From: Algicella marina
Lineage (GTDB): Bacteria > Pseudomonadota > Alphaproteobacteria > Rhodobacterales > Rhodobacteraceae
DNA length: 64,000 nt
Assembly: GCF_009931615.1 (NCBI RefSeq)
Contig: NZ_CP046620.1
Location: forward strand, 310,001 to 374,000
Direction: 5' to 3'
Part shown: piece by piece, positions 8,023 through 19,809 of the stretch
Layout: each line of letters starts with the position of its first letter
Numbering within the stretch: position 1 is the first letter of the stretch
Notes under the pieces: model-generated
What the model was told of the DNA's origin: nothing
What the model saw: only the letters and a program-made list of their open reading frames with translations
Database searches by the model: none
Program-made: the position numbers and the translations under genes

Positions 8023-8040
8023 GGTGCAGGGCGTTTCGCG

Positions 8041-8553
8041 TCACTCCTGCATCGGCATGACGAACAGGTCCGTCGCCTCCGGCTTAGCGCCTGCGGCCGT
8101 CAACATCGCGTGGATCTGGCCGCGGTGATGCGTCTGGTGGTTGAAGAAATGCACAACGAGCAGGGCGAAGGGTTTCGTCACCTCCTTGCCGATGGCGCCC
8201 GAGAACCAGCTAAGCTCACCGGCAAGCTGGGCGTCGGTGATTTCCTCTGCCCATGCCGCGATGGCGGCGTCCGTGTGGCGGCGCCCGGCCTCGTAGCTTT
8301 GCCAGTCCGCCGTTTCCCGCGCGCTGTCGGCAATGGAATTCCGGTCTGGCGCGGCAGTGCCGGCAAAGCGGCTGAGCCACGTCCTGTCGCCCCAGAGGAG
8401 GTGATTCGCCGTAGCCTCGATGGAGCCAAAAAATGCGCCCCTGTCCTTGCTGCGCTCTACCGGGGAGAGCGCGGCCATCGCGCGGATATGCGCAGCGTTC
8501 TGCCAGATGCCGTAGCGACTCATCAACTGGACGTATGCGGAAGTGATCATCAT
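8041..8553 (-). CDS. DinB-family protein (putative metal-dependent hydrolase)
   Basis: 170 residues of the DinB/YfiT four-helix fold. The metal-binding histidines are visible as ANHLLWGDRTWL (about residue 50) and HFFNHQTHHRGQIHAML (about 140-156), the latter being the family's characteristic C-terminal histidines. Members include thiol-dependent transferases and stress proteins, so the activity is open. Two adjacent ATGs (8553 and 8550) could start it; the longer N-terminal open frame to 8715 has no recognisable character. Confidence 0.8.
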   Translation of the reverse strand: MMITSAYVQLMSRYGIWQNAAHIRAMAALSPVERSKDRGAFFGSIEATANHLLWGDRTWLSRFAGTAAPDRNSIADSARETADWQSYEAGRRHTDAAIAAWAEEITDAQLAGELSWFSGAIGKEVTKPFALLVVHFFNHQTHHRGQIHAMLTAAGAKPEATDLFVMPMQE

Positions 8554-8598
8554 TTGCCCCACGTTCGCTCGGCGCATTCTTTCCCGGAAACGGAAGAA

Positions 8599-8625
8599 CC
8601 GCCACCCGAAAGTTCCGGGTGGCGG
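8599..8625 (-). terminator. Hairpin, possible terminator of the PspA-YiaA operon
   Basis: A perfect 10-bp stem CCGCCACCCG / CGGGTGGCGG with a 7-nt loop. On the minus strand it is followed by TTCTT, which is a modest U-tract. It lies about 150 bp beyond the YiaA-like gene and before the DinB start, so it could also act as a block between these transcripts. Confidence 0.4.
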
Positions 8626-8770
8626 CCGTTGAAGTGCTGGTGCCTGTGTTACGCGCATACTGGTGAAACACGCCGACTGTCTCGTTACGCCCCCTAACTC
8701 GCGGGACACTCGCAAAACCTCGTTACTCTACTGGCACAGGCCACTCGTTAATCGGGTTACCCCCACTCCG

Positions 8771-9040
8771 TCACTTTTTCTCAGAGACGTACTCTTCCAG
8801 CATCTTCTCCGTTCTGGCCGCCTCGATCTGGTTGATCCGGTCCTGCTGGGACCGTGCGTCGATGCGGTATTTGACGAAATTCACGAGGGACAGGGTGAGG
8901 AGAAACACCCCCATGCCCCAGAACCCCTTGGTCGAGAGGTCCACCGGCGCCAGCCAGATGGACAGGGCCAGCATGCCGTAGGCGGTGGCGATGCCCGCCA
9001 TGTTGAACATCGTGTAGATTTCGTTGGATTCGTTTTTCAT
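8771..9040 (-). CDS. YiaA/YiaB two-helix domain membrane protein
   Basis: 89 residues: two hydrophobic helices (about 11-31 and 39-57; ATAYGMLALSIWLAPVDL and GVFLLTLSLVNFVKY) joined by the short polar STKGFWGM turn that marks the yiaAB domain, then a charged coiled tail rich in Glu/Arg. Probably an inner-membrane protein. It follows pspA by 21 bp on the same strand, which suggests a membrane partner for PspA, in the place occupied by PspB/C in enterobacteria. That role is inferred. Confidence 0.65.
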   Translation of the reverse strand: MKNESNEIYTMFNMAGIATAYGMLALSIWLAPVDLSTKGFWGMGVFLLTLSLVNFVKYRIDARSQQDRINQIEAARTEKMLEEYVSEKK

Positions 9041-9061
9041 CGGTCTTCTCCGTATTAGGCG

Positions 9062-9745
9062 TTATTTGTCTTGCTTGGCTTTCAGGCGGGCGATCACGTC
9101 TTCCGCACTGGTTTTCAGCTTCGGGCCATAGCCGGCTGCGGCGAGATCGTCGCGTGCCGTCTTGCCTGTCAGGTCGGCGTCGATCTCCGAGAGGATCTCG
9201 TCCTCCTCGAACGGGTCGCGCTGACCCATGATCCGCTCCACCAGTTCCTCTGCCTCCGTCATGTCGGACGTGCGGGTGATGGTGTTGGAGAAGCGCTTCT
9301 GCGCCTTGCGCTCCTGGTCGGTGGCGCGGGCCAGCATCGCGGCCTGGCGCAGGTCGACCACCCGGCGGTGCGCCCGGTCAAGGCTGTCGCGCATCCGCTC
9401 TACCCGGGCGGTGACACTCTCGACGGCCTTCTGGCGGGTGTCGCGCTCGTTCTCGAGTTCGGCGATGGCCTGGGCAGCTTTGAGGACGAGGTCTTCCGCC
9501 CCGGCCTTGAGGGCCTCTTCGGCGCGGGCCGTCATGTCCGACAGGCGGTCATTGACGGCTTCCAGTTGCCGCTGCTCCGTGCGGTGGCGACTGATGAGGG
9601 CGGCGAGCGTGGCCTTGGCTGCCCTCAGGTTCGTTTCGCAGTCGCGGACCTTCTGGTCCAGCAGGTCAACGGCGAACCGGTCCACCAGTGCCTCCTCCTG
9701 CCGTGCTGCGGCCCCCCGCATCAGTGTATTGAGTGTTCTGAACAT
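9062..9745 (-). CDS. pspA: PspA/IM30 family phage shock protein A
   Basis: 227 residues, nearly all helical and highly charged. The N-terminus MFRTLNTLMRG is an amphipathic helix, followed by long heptad-patterned coiled coils (about 25-150) typical of the ESCRT-III-like PspA fold, which binds stressed inner membrane and limits proton leakage. No pspF or sigma-54 element is present nearby. Instead the promoter carries operators matching those of the adjacent TetR gene, so induction probably works by derepression. First gene of a two-gene operon with the YiaA-like gene. Confidence 0.88.
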   Translation of the reverse strand: MFRTLNTLMRGAAARQEEALVDRFAVDLLDQKVRDCETNLRAAKATLAALISRHRTEQRQLEAVNDRLSDMTARAEEALKAGAEDLVLKAAQAIAELENERDTRQKAVESVTARVERMRDSLDRAHRRVVDLRQAAMLARATDQERKAQKRFSNTITRTSDMTEAEELVERIMGQRDPFEEDEILSEIDADLTGKTARDDLAAAGYGPKLKTSAEDVIARLKAKQDK

Positions 9746-9774
9746 TCCCCTCGCTCCTTGCTGGCTGCGTTTCG

Positions 9775-9787
9775 TGAACGCTGTTCA
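9775..9787. promoter_or_regulatory. TetR operator 1 of pspA promoter
   Basis: TGAAC-GCT-GTTCA, a 5-3-5 perfect palindrome at the predicted transcription start of pspA (about 9788 on the minus strand), positioned to block the initiating polymerase. Confidence 0.75.
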
Positions 9788-9794
9788 TGAAATA

Positions 9795-9823
9795 GGAATA
9801 GCGATTCCATGAACGCCGTTCAA
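9795..9823 (-). promoter_or_regulatory. Promoter of pspA
   Basis: On the minus strand TTGAAC (9823-9818) and TATTCC (9800-9795) are separated by exactly 17 bp. The -35 element overlaps operator 2 and the start region abuts operator 1. Confidence 0.65.
9810..9822. promoter_or_regulatory. TetR operator 2 of pspA promoter
   Basis: TGAAC-GCC-GTTCA palindrome overlapping the -35 element of the pspA promoter. It is offset 35 bp from operator 1 and 22 bp from operator 3. Confidence 0.75.
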
Positions 9824-9831
9824 GACAAAAA

Positions 9832-9844
9832 TGAACACTGTTCA
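9832..9844. promoter_or_regulatory. TetR operator 3, upstream of pspA promoter
   Basis: TGAAC-ACT-GTTCA palindrome just upstream of the -35 element, between the TetR gene stop and pspA. Two helical turns from operator 2, which would permit cooperative binding on one face. Confidence 0.72.
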
Positions 9845-9863
9845 GAATGACGTTACGTAAACG

Positions 9864-10460
9864 TCACACTGGAGGGTGAACGGCCGAGCCGACGAGCAAT
9901 TCGATCACCCGCGGGACATCATCCGTGGGCACGGCGGAGATGCGATCCTCCACCGACAGCAGCACAATGCCGTGGACACCGGCGAACAGGCCGCGTGTCA
10001 GCAGGCGGACATCGGCCTCGTCCAGGTCTCGGCGCAGGGCGGCGAGGGGGACGGCGATGATCATGAACAGTTGCTTGACCTGTTCGTTGTACCACTCCGG
10101 CACGGCGGCGGCGTTCGACATCTCGACATTGAAAACGGCAGACCAGCGGTTGGGGTGCAGGCGGGCAAATCCGGCATAGGCCTGTCCCATGGCGACGAGT
10201 TGCGCCTCGTAGGCATCGGCAGGCTGGGCCTTGACTGCGGCGGTAACATGGGCGCCGAGGTCGCGGAAGGTGGCGGAGTTCACCTCCAGCACCAGCGCCT
10301 CCAGATCCTTGAAGATTGTGTAGATGCTGCCGACGGCGCAGCCGACGTCGGCCGCCAGATCGCGTGCGCGCAGAGATGCCAGCCCGTCATCGGTGATCCG
10401 CTTCGTCGCCGCTTCGACCAGCTTTTCGCGGGTTGCTGCGCGTTTGTCGCGTGTGCTCAT
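9864..10460 (-). CDS. TetR-family repressor of the pspA locus
   Basis: 198 residues. The N-terminal helix-turn-helix reads GLASLRARDLAADVGCAVGS followed by IYTIFKDLEAL. The C-terminal part matches the WHG-type TetR ligand-binding domains (HPNRWSAVFNVEMS, then WYNEQVKQLF). The gene lies directly upstream of pspA on the same strand. One TGAAC-N3-GTTCA palindrome sits 12 bp before its own start and three more lie in front of pspA, so it very likely represses both itself and the membrane-stress operon. The inducer is unknown. Confidence 0.82.
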   Translation of the reverse strand: MSTRDKRAATREKLVEAATKRITDDGLASLRARDLAADVGCAVGSIYTIFKDLEALVLEVNSATFRDLGAHVTAAVKAQPADAYEAQLVAMGQAYAGFARLHPNRWSAVFNVEMSNAAAVPEWYNEQVKQLFMIIAVPLAALRRDLDEADVRLLTRGLFAGVHGIVLLSVEDRISAVPTDDVPRVIELLVGSAVHPPV

Positions 10461-10471
10461 GTCGTGCCTCC

Positions 10472-10484
10472 TGAACGTGGTTCA
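10472..10484. promoter_or_regulatory. TetR operator 4 (autoregulatory)
   Basis: TGAAC-GTG-GTTCA, extended to CCTGAAC-GTG-GTTCAGG (10470-10486), immediately upstream of the start codon of the TetR gene. Same half-sites as the three operators before pspA. Confidence 0.75.
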
Positions 10485-10516
10485 GGAAATACGTCGATGG
10501 GTCGCGGGCCGCAAGG

Positions 10517-11914
10517 TCATTGCAGAGAATAGGGCAGGATGCCGCGCTCCGCCGGGTCTACGCGCAGTGCGCGATCCATCGGGGGCAGGGCGCGCTGATG
10601 GCAGTTCGGCCGCTCGCACATCCGGCAGGAAATGCCGATCGGGTCGAATTCTGCCTCGCGGCTGAGGTCCATGCCGTCGGCATAGACCAGCGCACCGGCA
10701 TGCTGCACTTCGCAACCCAGCCCGATGGCATAACGGCGGGTCGGCGCGGCGAAACTGCCGCCGGAGCGGGAAATATCACGCGCAAGGCAGAAATAACGCA
10801 CGCCGTCCGGGGTTTCCGCCGCCTGCCGCAGCCACTGGCCCGGTGTCTCGAAGGCGCGGTGGACGTTCCAGAGCGGGCAGGCGCCGCCGAAGCGTGCGAA
10901 TTGCAGGCGGGTGGCGGAATGGCGCTTGGTGATCGTGCCGGCGGGGTCGACGCGGACGAAGAAGAACGGCACGCCCTTGTTGCCGGCACGCTGGAGGGTG
11001 GAGAGCCGGTGTGCCACCTGCTCCAGCGAGGCGCCGAAGGCCAGTGCAAGTTGCTCCAGATCGTGACGCTTCTCCTCCGCCGCTGCGCGAAAACGGCCAT
11101 ATGGCAGCAACACGGCCCCGGCAAAATAGTTCGCGAGGCCGATGCGGCAGATATTTCGCGCCGTTTCGGTGCGGAAATCGGCGAGGTCGAGCGTCGCCTC
11201 GATCAGCTCCGCCTGCGCGATCAGTGCCACCTGATGCGCGATCTGGAACGCCTGGGTGGCCGCCCCAGATTCGGCGGAAAGCCGTAATGTGGCGCGTTGC
11301 GCGTCGTAGCTGCGGGTGGCACCGCCTGGTTCGATGCGGACGGCAATGCCGTGACGTTGCTCGAGTTCCGCCGCCAGCGCTGCCACCGGCGCACCCTCGA
11401 GGCCTTCGGCGAACCGCTCGCCAGCGCGGTCGACAGCGTCGATGTAGTTGTCGCAGTAGTGGAAGAAATCGCGCACTTCCTCCCACGGCTGCGGCGCCAG
11501 TCCGGTGCCCTCGTCCCCCAAAACGTCGGACAGCGAGGCAATCTGCTCCACCCTCTGGCGGTGGGCGCGATAGAGCGTGAGGAACGCCCTGGACAGGCCC
11601 GGCGCGTTGGTGGCCACCAATTGCAGTTCCGCCAGTGTCGGCCCGGCACTGCCGAATACCGGATCGACCAGGGCTTCGCGCATGTCGGCCACCATCCGGT
11701 CGGCCTCGTCCACCGCAAGTGTCGAGACGTCGAACCCGAATTCCCGGGCCAGCCCCAACACGGCGGCGGCAGAGGTCGGGCGCGTATTGTTCTCCATCTG
11801 GTTCAGGTAGGACAGGGATACCCCAAGCCGCGCGGCAAAATCCTTCTGCGTGAGACGGGACGCAAGGCGGACATCGCGCAGGGCGACGCCGGCGTAGAGT
11901 TTCTGACTGCTCAT
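10517..11914 (-). CDS. pccR: Short-chain acyl-CoA responsive regulator (ScfR family), PccR
   Basis: 465 residues: an N-terminal XRE helix-turn-helix (about 10-65; LTQKDFAARLGVSLSYLNQMEN), an IrrE/DUF955-like middle, and a Cys-bearing C-terminal DUF2083-type region (CRMCERPNC). This is the architecture of RamB/MccR/PccR regulators, which sense acyl-CoA esters; PccR of Rhodobacter sphaeroides controls propionyl-CoA carboxylase. Here it is divergent from pccB with TTTGCAAA boxes between them, so the same role is inferred. The ATG at 11914 places the domain at its usual distance from the N-terminus. Confidence 0.85.
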   Translation of the reverse strand: MSSQKLYAGVALRDVRLASRLTQKDFAARLGVSLSYLNQMENNTRPTSAAAVLGLAREFGFDVSTLAVDEADRMVADMREALVDPVFGSAGPTLAELQLVATNAPGLSRAFLTLYRAHRQRVEQIASLSDVLGDEGTGLAPQPWEEVRDFFHYCDNYIDAVDRAGERFAEGLEGAPVAALAAELEQRHGIAVRIEPGGATRSYDAQRATLRLSAESGAATQAFQIAHQVALIAQAELIEATLDLADFRTETARNICRIGLANYFAGAVLLPYGRFRAAAEEKRHDLEQLALAFGASLEQVAHRLSTLQRAGNKGVPFFFVRVDPAGTITKRHSATRLQFARFGGACPLWNVHRAFETPGQWLRQAAETPDGVRYFCLARDISRSGGSFAAPTRRYAIGLGCEVQHAGALVYADGMDLSREAEFDPIGISCRMCERPNCHQRALPPMDRALRVDPAERGILPYSLQ

Positions 11915-11924
11915 CGCATACTCC

Positions 11925-11969
11925 GCAAATTTGCAAAACGCAGAACTTAAATCGCAATGAGTTTGCAAA
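11925..11969. promoter_or_regulatory. PccR operator region, TTTGCAAA boxes
   Basis: Two perfect TTTGCAAA palindromes (11930-11937 and 11962-11969), spaced by 24 bp, in the 121-bp divergent pccR-pccB intergenic region. The first is extended by an overlapping half-site (GCAAATTTGC at 11925-11934). ScfR-family regulators are known to use TTTGCAAA-type elements, which is the basis of the call. Confidence 0.75.
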
Positions 11970-12035
11970 TACACCAAAATTCCCTTCTCGCCCAGCCCCG
12001 GCGGTTCTAAGCTGCCGACAACGGTGGAGGCACGA

Positions 12036-13568
12036 ATGAAAGACATTCTCGAAGAACTGGAGAAGCGCCGCGATCAGGCCCGTCTCGGCGGTGGCCAGAA
12101 GCGGATCGATGCCCAGCATGCCAAGGGCAAACTGACCGCGCGCGAACGTCTGGATGTGCTGCTGGATGAAGGCAGCTTCGAAGAGTTCGACATGTTCGTT
12201 GCCCATCGCGCCACCGATTTCGGCATGGCCGAACACAAGTATCCGGGCGACGGCGTAGTGACGGGTTGGGGCACGATCAACGGCCGCATGGTTTATGTCT
12301 TCAGCCAGGATTTTACCGTGCTTGGCGGCTCTTTGTCGGAAACGCATGCGCAGAAGATCTGCAAGATCATGGATATGGCGGTCAAGAATGGGGCGCCTGT
12401 GATCGGGCTGAACGACTCCGGTGGCGCGCGAATCCAGGAGGGCGTAGCCAGCCTTGCGGGCTACGCCGACGTGTTCCAGCGCAACATCACCGCCTCGGGC
12501 GTGGTGCCGCAGATTTCCGTCATCATGGGGCCGTGCGCGGGCGGGGCGGTCTATTCGCCTGCGATGACCGACTTCATCTTCATGGTGCGCGATTCGTCCT
12601 ACATGTTCGTCACCGGCCCCGATGTGGTGAAAACCGTCACCAACGAGGTGGTAACGGCCGAGGAATTGGGCGGGGCCAAGACGCACACCTCCAAATCCTC
12701 CGTCGCCGATGCCGCCTTCGAGAACGACGTGGAGGCGCTGCTGGAAACCCGCCGCCTGATCGACCTGCTGCCGCTCAACAACCGCGAAAAGCCGCCCGTC
12801 CGCCCCGTCTTTGACGAGCCCGACCGCGTGGAGCCGAGCCTCGACACCCTGATCCCCGACAATCCCAACATGCCCTACGACATGAAGGAATTGATCCACA
12901 AGGTGGCTGACGAGGGCGATTTTTACGAGATTCAGAAGGACTTCGCCAAGAACATCCTGACCGGTTTCATCCGGCTGGATGGCTCCACCGTCGGGGTCGT
13001 GGCCAACCAGCCCATGGTGCTGGCGGGCTGCCTAGACATCGACAGTTCCCGCAAGGCCGCCCGCTTCGTGCGCTTCTGCGATGCTTTCGAGATCCCGATC
13101 CTCACCTTCGTCGATGTGCCCGGCTTCCTGCCCGGCACGGGCCAGGAATACGGCGGCGTGATCAAGCACGGCGCGAAACTGCTGTTCGCCTATGGCGAGG
13201 CGACGGTGCCAAAGGTCACCGTGATCACGCGCAAGGCATATGGTGGCGCGTATGACGTGATGAGCTCCAAACACCTGCGCGGCGATTTCAACTATGCGTG
13301 GCCCACGGCGGAAATTGCCGTGATGGGGGCCAAGGGCGCGGTGGAGATCATCTATCGGTCTGATCTTGGTGATGCGGAAAAGATCGCAGGCCGTACCGCC
13401 GAATACGAGGGTCGGTTCGCCAACCCGTTTGTCGCCGCCGAGAAAGGCTTCATCGATGAGGTGATCATGCCGCATTCGACCCGCCGGCGCGTGACCCGGG
13501 CCTTTGCATCGCTGCGAAACAAGCAGCTGGAGAACCCGTGGAAGAAGCACGACAACATTCCGCTGTGA
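12036..13568 (+). CDS. pccB: Propionyl-CoA carboxylase beta subunit (carboxyltransferase)
   Basis: 510 residues, the usual length. Both crotonase-like halves of the carboxyltransferase are present: [21 protein letters not shown] near the N-terminus, the acyl-CoA oxyanion segment [12 protein letters not shown] (about 126-137), and the second-half [32 protein letters not shown] and [18 protein letters not shown]. With PccA it carboxylates propionyl-CoA to (S)-methylmalonyl-CoA. The start is the ATG at 12036, preceded by GGAGG; a GTG at 12024 is less likely. Probably repressed or activated by the divergent PccR. Confidence 0.95.
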   Translation: MKDILEELEKRRDQARLGGGQKRIDAQHAKGKLTARERLDVLLDEGSFEEFDMFVAHRATDFGMAEHKYPGDGVVTGWGTINGRMVYVFSQDFTVLGGSLSETHAQKICKIMDMAVKNGAPVIGLNDSGGARIQEGVASLAGYADVFQRNITASGVVPQISVIMGPCAGGAVYSPAMTDFIFMVRDSSYMFVTGPDVVKTVTNEVVTAEELGGAKTHTSKSSVADAAFENDVEALLETRRLIDLLPLNNREKPPVRPVFDEPDRVEPSLDTLIPDNPNMPYDMKELIHKVADEGDFYEIQKDFAKNILTGFIRLDGSTVGVVANQPMVLAGCLDIDSSRKAARFVRFCDAFEIPILTFVDVPGFLPGTGQEYGGVIKHGAKLLFAYGEATVPKVTVITRKAYGGAYDVMSSKHLRGDFNYAWPTAEIAVMGAKGAVEIIYRSDLGDAEKIAGRTAEYEGRFANPFVAAEKGFIDEVIMPHSTRRRVTRAFASLRNKQLENPWKKHDNIPL

Positions 13569-13596
13569 GCGGATACACGCCCGAAAGGACAAGTCT

Positions 13597-13977
13597 GTGA
13601 AAGAGACATGGCACCTTGAACGGCAGCACGATGCCGTCACAGTCAGCCGCCCGGGCCGGGCGCGGCTGGATGTGGCGGTATCGCGCGCACTCGATGTTAC
13701 AGCGCCGGTATCGTTGGCTCGGATGGCACATCAGATCAGGCAGGATGTATGGCGGGCGCTGGCCGGGCAGCGTGGATTTTCGCCAGTGGTTCACATTACC
13801 CGCCGGGTCGGTGGGTTGGATGTCACGGCCGGCGGCATGATCTCGGCCCGCAATCCCTTGTCCGACAGGCTGCACAACCGCATCGGCGCGGTGCTCGATT
13901 GCCCGCGAAACCGCGATCGCTGGTGCCGTTTTGCGCGCCATAAGCGGGCTCTTGCCGGAGATAGGCCACGAGGATGA
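13597..13977 (+). CDS. Conserved-looking hypothetical protein in the pcc cluster
   Basis: 126 residues, GTG start with AAGGA seven bases upstream. Very basic (many Arg), no signal peptide, no membrane segment and no motif that I recognise. Codon use and third-position GC resemble the neighbouring genes, and it lies 28 bp after pccB in the same direction, so it is probably expressed with it. An open frame on the opposite strand is judged a shadow. Confidence 0.5.
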   Translation: MKETWHLERQHDAVTVSRPGRARLDVAVSRALDVTAPVSLARMAHQIRQDVWRALAGQRGFSPVVHITRRVGGLDVTAGGMISARNPLSDRLHNRIGAVLDCPRNRDRWCRFARHKRALAGDRPRG

Positions 13978-14071
13978 TTGATTTTCGCTCTCAACAGGTT
14001 ACGATTCTTTTCGGTGGGGTGCTGGCACCCTGCTGCGTGCAAAATAACAACTTCCCTGGAAGGACAACCTT

Positions 14072-14194
14072 ATGGCAACTGCGCTCAAACTCAGCGTTCT
14101 CACAATCGTCATCGGCCTCGCGGCCTGCGCCAAAGAGCCGGAGCCGGAGCCCGTATACGTCGAGCCCGAGCCCGTCTTCACCGGCAAGGTCTGA
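14072..14194 (+). CDS. Small lipoprotein (40 residues)
   Basis: A 40-residue product with a lipoprotein signal peptide, MATALKLSVLTIVIGLAAC, whose lipobox LAAC places the lipidated Cys at about residue 19. The mature part is only about 20 residues and consists of Glu-Pro and Val-Glu-Pro repeats (KEPEPEPVYVEPEPV). AAGGA lies 8 bp before the ATG. Function unknown; too short to be found by routine gene calling. Confidence 0.6.
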   Translation: MATALKLSVLTIVIGLAACAKEPEPEPVYVEPEPVFTGKV

Positions 14195-14290
14195 TAGGCC
14201 CAGCCTTCGCCTCCCGGCCCGCCCTGCGCGTGGCCGGGGGCAAGCCACAGTGCTTGTGGCAGCAGCGCACCCGTTGGCGGGAGTCGCGAA

Positions 14291-14644
14291 ATGCTGAAAC
14301 ACAAGGGCTTTCCGAGCCGTATGCCCGGTTCGGACTACCAGTTCACAATCCGTCGTCCCGCCAAGGATACCCCTACACAACTGACCGCGCGGGAGCGCTA
14401 TCGCGACCGTCGCCCCGCCGACCGGCGCGCGGACGAGGCGTTTCTTGCGGCGCTCTGGGATTACTTCGGCGATGAGCCTTTCGCGCGCGGCAACCTCGAT
14501 GCCGGGCGGCTGTGCTGGCTGTTCGGGCGAGAGGTGATTCCTGCAGAAGAGCCGTTCGACCCGATATCCTACGACGCATTGCTGCGGATCGACGTATCGG
14601 CCGCGGCTGAGACCTTTCCAAATGCGGTCGAGGTCACGGATTGA
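14291..14644 (+). CDS. Hypothetical protein in the pcc cluster
   Basis: 117 residues, soluble and acidic in its second half (FDPISYDALLRIDVSAAAET), with a basic N-terminal third. I recognise no family. GGGAG precedes the ATG, and it lies between two small lipoprotein genes on the same strand as pccB and pccA. Presence inside this metabolic cluster is the only clue to role. Confidence 0.55.
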   Translation: MLKHKGFPSRMPGSDYQFTIRRPAKDTPTQLTARERYRDRRPADRRADEAFLAALWDYFGDEPFARGNLDAGRLCWLFGREVIPAEEPFDPISYDALLRIDVSAAAETFPNAVEVTD

Positions 14645-14765
14645 TGTCAAAGTTGTTGCAAAACAAGCGCTTTTCCGCCGATGCGGATTCCTCACTTGTG
14701 CGTGAAGACGGAAACCCCACATCCGTTCGTAGAGTTAATACGAGCACAACGAACGGAGTGAAAAC

Positions 14766-14969
14766 ATGTCTTGCGTCAAACTGCTTGCGGGCTCTGCCCT
14801 GCTGCTTACCCTCGCCGCGTGCGGCGACACCGATCTCGAACGCGGCGCGACGGGCGCTGCGGCGGGTGCCGTCACAGCGGAAGTCTTCGGCGGCAATGTC
14901 GTCACCGGCGCCGTGCTTGGCGGTGCTGCCGGTGTCATCAGCGACGACGTGCGCCGCGAGCTTCGCTGA
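14766..14969 (+). CDS. Small lipoprotein with glycine-zipper-like tail
   Basis: 67 residues. Signal peptide MSCVKLLAGSALLLTLAAC with lipobox LAAC, then a mature part rich in small residues (GATGAAAGAVTAEVFGGNVV and TGAVLGGAAGV) with G-x3-G spacing, like glycine-zipper membrane-associated lipoproteins. GGAG lies 8 bp upstream of the ATG. It is followed by an intrinsic terminator, so it may end a transcript begun at pccB. Confidence 0.65.
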   Translation: MSCVKLLAGSALLLTLAACGDTDLERGATGAAAGAVTAEVFGGNVVTGAVLGGAAGVISDDVRRELR

Positions 14970-15000
14970 CGCGCATTCTCGTCACCGTCTGATTATTTCA

Positions 15001-15026
15001 GGGTCAGCCTTCGGGCTGGCCCTTTT
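15001..15026 (+). terminator. Intrinsic terminator between small lipoprotein gene and pccA
   Basis: GGGTCAGCC / GGCTGGCCC stem (one G-U) with a TTCG tetraloop followed by TTTT. It sits only 47 bp before the pccA start codon, so pccA needs either read-through or a promoter squeezed into that gap. Confidence 0.8.
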
Positions 15027-15073
15027 GCGTGCCCGCACACGCCGTTCGCCGACCCTCCCCAAAGGACATCGCA

Positions 15074-17074
<2,001 letters not shown>

Positions 17075-17075
17075 G

Positions 17076-17501
17076 CTACCCGCCGGAGCGCTGCGCCTCG
17101 ACTTCCTGCTGCCGCATTGGCATCCGGTCGATCAGGCGCATCAACTCGCGCACCGGCACAGGATCGGGTTTGCGGTACTTCACCTGCCCATCCTTGCCCA
17201 CCAACACGAACATGAAGTCGCGCGGGCGCAGTTTCTGGCGCAATGGTCCATTGGCGGCCGGGTCGGTGTCGACGATGATGATCACATCCCGCTCCAGCAG
17301 CGCGTCCGTTTCCTGCTCCAGGTATTGCAGTTGCTGGGCCACGCGCGGGTCGGCCTCCGCGTCGGCAAAAATCACCACGGGCCGCGCGACCCATTTGAAG
17401 GCGTCCAGCCCCTCTTCGGCCGTGTTGCGCACAAGGTCCGCCGCCATCAGCGCCGAGCCCGCACCCAGTAATCCCGTAACCAAGGCCAAAACCCGGACCA
17501 T
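17076..17501 (-). CDS. DUF4174 exported protein
   Basis: 141 residues with a signal peptide (MVRVLALVTGLLGAGSALMA) and a mature domain beginning near WVARPVVIFADAEADPRVAQQ and containing VDTDPAANGPLRQKLRP and VLVGKDGQVKYR, the DUF4174 pattern, which looks like a thioredoxin-like fold without the CxxC pair. Probably periplasmic; function unknown. It is convergent with pccA and divergent from mcm. The very long open frame running upstream through the mcm region is antisense artefact. Confidence 0.75.
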   Translation of the reverse strand: MVRVLALVTGLLGAGSALMAADLVRNTAEEGLDAFKWVARPVVIFADAEADPRVAQQLQYLEQETDALLERDVIIIVDTDPAANGPLRQKLRPRDFMFVLVGKDGQVKYRKPDPVPVRELMRLIDRMPMRQQEVEAQRSGG

Positions 17502-17612
17502 GCCATTCTCCCTAAGCCTGCCTGATAGAGATAGGGTATCGCGGGGCGTATTTCCATCATTCGCACGCCGGGAATGCCCGGCGACACAAGCGAGCCAGCA
17601 AAGGAGACAGCC

Positions 17613-19754
<2,142 letters not shown>

Positions 19755-19762
19755 CGCCCCAC

Positions 19763-19809
19763 AGGCAGGGAAGATGCGCCGTCCGGAGCATCTTCCCGGG
19801 CCTGTTTGT
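19763..19809 (+). terminator. Intrinsic terminator of the mutase gene
   Basis: A long hairpin: CAGGC plus GGGAAGATGC pairs with GCATCTTCCC plus GCCTG, around an 8-nt loop, ending in TTTGT. Located 9 bp after the mutase stop. Confidence 0.8.

Noticed and set aside
9721-9745. GTTCTGAAC near the pspA start codon as a fifth operator
   Set aside because: The half-sites are in the opposite order (GTTC-N-GAAC) and lie in the coding start; it does not match TGAAC-N3-GTTCA.
10776-12899. 707-codon minus-strand frame spanning pccR and pccB
   Set aside because: It runs through two real genes in another frame and yields no domain.
13465-13941. 158-codon minus-strand frame opposite the 126-residue gene
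   Set aside because: No ribosome-binding site; the plus-strand gene has AAGGA and fits the direction of the cluster.
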